Source: Candidatus Woesearchaeota archaeon (GTDB lineage: Archaea; Nanobdellota; Nanobdellia; Woesearchaeales; UBA11576). Taken from it: a DNA stretch of 5,871 nt. Of the stretch, positions 5,201 to 5,871 are shown piece by piece (position 1 is the stretch's first letter; the number at the start of each line of letters is the position of its first letter). The position numbers and the translations under genes were made by a program. The stretch covers positions 1 through 5,871 of the forward strand of contig JAHWIS010000106.1 in assembly GCA_019322385.1 (NCBI GenBank), given 5' to 3'. The notes beneath the pieces were generated by a model that was not told where the DNA came from, searched no databases, and saw only the letters and a program-made list of their open reading frames with translations.

Positions 5201-5871
5201 ATGGGAGTCTTTGACTTTTTGAAGAAATCTAAAGCAGATACTACAGATACCGGGATGGATCTTCCACCTATTCCAAAGATGGAAGGCACAGAATTTCCAG
5301 AGATGAAAGAAGAAAAAGTGCCTCCATTGCCTGAGACTTCTCTGCCACCACTTCCATCAGAAGTGCCTGGAGAGCTACCTCCAGCACCAGAGATAACAGA
5401 TATGGAATCACCAAAGGTAGAGATGCCTGAAGCTCCTAAGATTGAGGCTGCAGAGGAAAAGATAGAAGCAGTACCAGCGATTGAAGAGGAGATGCCAGGG
5501 CCGCCAGCAGTTGAAGAAGAGATGCCGACAAAAGAAGTGACGGAGCCTGAAGCAGCACCAAAGCCAGAATTCCCTGAAGTGCCAGAAGCTGTTTCTGAAG
5601 TGGTGCCTGACAGGATACCTCCGCTGGAAGGATTGCCAGAGGCACCTGAGTTCAAGCCCGAAGAGGTTGCAGAAGCTGTTGGAAAGCCTACAATGCCTGA
5701 ACCTGCTATGCCGCAGCCAGTGGCAGCTGCACCAGCAGAAGCGCCACCAACATATGCTGCAGAGCCTGTTGAACCACCGAAGAAAGTGATGAGAGGCCCG
5801 TTGTTCATACGGACTGACAGGTTCAAGACAGTGCTTGAAGACATAGAGCTGATAAGGACCAAGTTCAAGGA
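5201..5871 (+). CDS. Pro/Glu/Ala-rich protein of unknown function, C-terminus cut by window edge
   Basis: The frame stays open for 223 codons to the window end. Three zones are visible. The N-terminus MGVFDFLKKSK is a short amphipathic, possibly membrane- or partner-binding segment. Residues about 19-195 are low complexity: Pro, Glu, Ala and Met with runs such as LPPLP and a twice-repeated EEEMP, so very likely disordered. From about residue 199 the composition becomes ordinary (GPLFIRTDRFKTVLEDIELI), which looks like a short conserved strand leading into a coiled coil that continues past the edge. I do not recognise the family, though the combination of a MGxFDFLKK start, Pro/Glu linker and C-terminal helix resembles hypothetical proteins I recall from DPANN archaea. 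The start is supported by the G-rich ribosome site and upstream TATA box. The opposite strand is also open for 228 codons, but that frame encodes only Ser/Gly-rich low complexity. Confidence 0.8.
   Translation, partial: MGVFDFLKKSKADTTDTGMDLPPIPKMEGTEFPEMKEEKVPPLPETSLPPLPSEVPGELPPAPEITDMESPKVEMPEAPKIEAAEEKIEAVPAIEEEMPGPPAVEEEMPTKEVTEPEAAPKPEFPEVPEAVSEVVPDRIPPLEGLPEAPEFKPEEVAEAVGKPTMPEPAMPQPVAAAPAEAPPTYAAEPVEPPKKVMRGPLFIRTDRFKTVLEDIELIRTKFK

Noticed and set aside
5182..5868. A 228-codon minus-strand frame rich in Ser, Gly and Ala
   Set aside because: It is antisense to a plus-strand frame with a ribosome site, TATA box, amphipathic N-terminus and normal C-terminal helix; repetitive Pro/Glu codons open the opposite strand.
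1..5871. CRISPR arrays, tRNA or rRNA genes, insertion sequences
   Set aside because: No regularly spaced direct repeats, cloverleaf-like stretches, rRNA-like blocks, transposase frames or terminal inverted repeats were seen.

Overview
The window reads as a piece of an archaeal chromosome, most likely from a DPANN-type lineage such as Woesearchaeota or Pacearchaeota. The phylum is inference; the archaeal call is better supported. TATA-like boxes sit about 26 bp before several starts. Two genes look leaderless, while an internal operon gene has a Shine-Dalgarno site. There is a tiny two-CxxC zinc ribbon and a sequon-rich surface protein with a C-terminal membrane anchor. The gyrase A subunit is of the kind archaea share with bacteria.

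Layout, left to right: (1) bases 1-1803, minus strand: gyrA, N-terminal 601 residues, with the C-terminal domain cut by the window edge. (2) bases 1804-1961: spacer with the gyrA promoter. (3) bases 1962-3877, minus strand: a tight three-gene operon read from right to left. It encodes an unrecognised 213-residue protein (predicted ferredoxin/ACT-like fold, helical linker, winged helix), then ScpB with a long acidic tail, then a 52-residue zinc ribbon that overlaps scpB by an ATGA junction. (4) bases 3926-4954, minus strand: a secreted or surface protein with signal peptide, two beta-rich domains and a C-terminal transmembrane helix. (5) bases 4955-5200: a divergent promoter region with inverted repeats. 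(6) bases 5201-5871, plus strand: the start of a Pro/Glu-rich protein that runs off the window.

Functionally, gyrA and scpB put DNA supercoiling and SMC-dependent chromosome condensation side by side. The unknown 213-residue protein and the zinc ribbon are attached to that theme by operon structure alone. The surface protein and the Pro/Glu-rich protein are divergently transcribed and probably unrelated to chromosome work. No RNA genes, CRISPR arrays or mobile elements were seen. The most interesting material is the scpB operon: an uncharacterised winged-helix protein immediately upstream of scpB, where many genomes carry scpA, and an extended ScpB tail with short ordered-looking islands.
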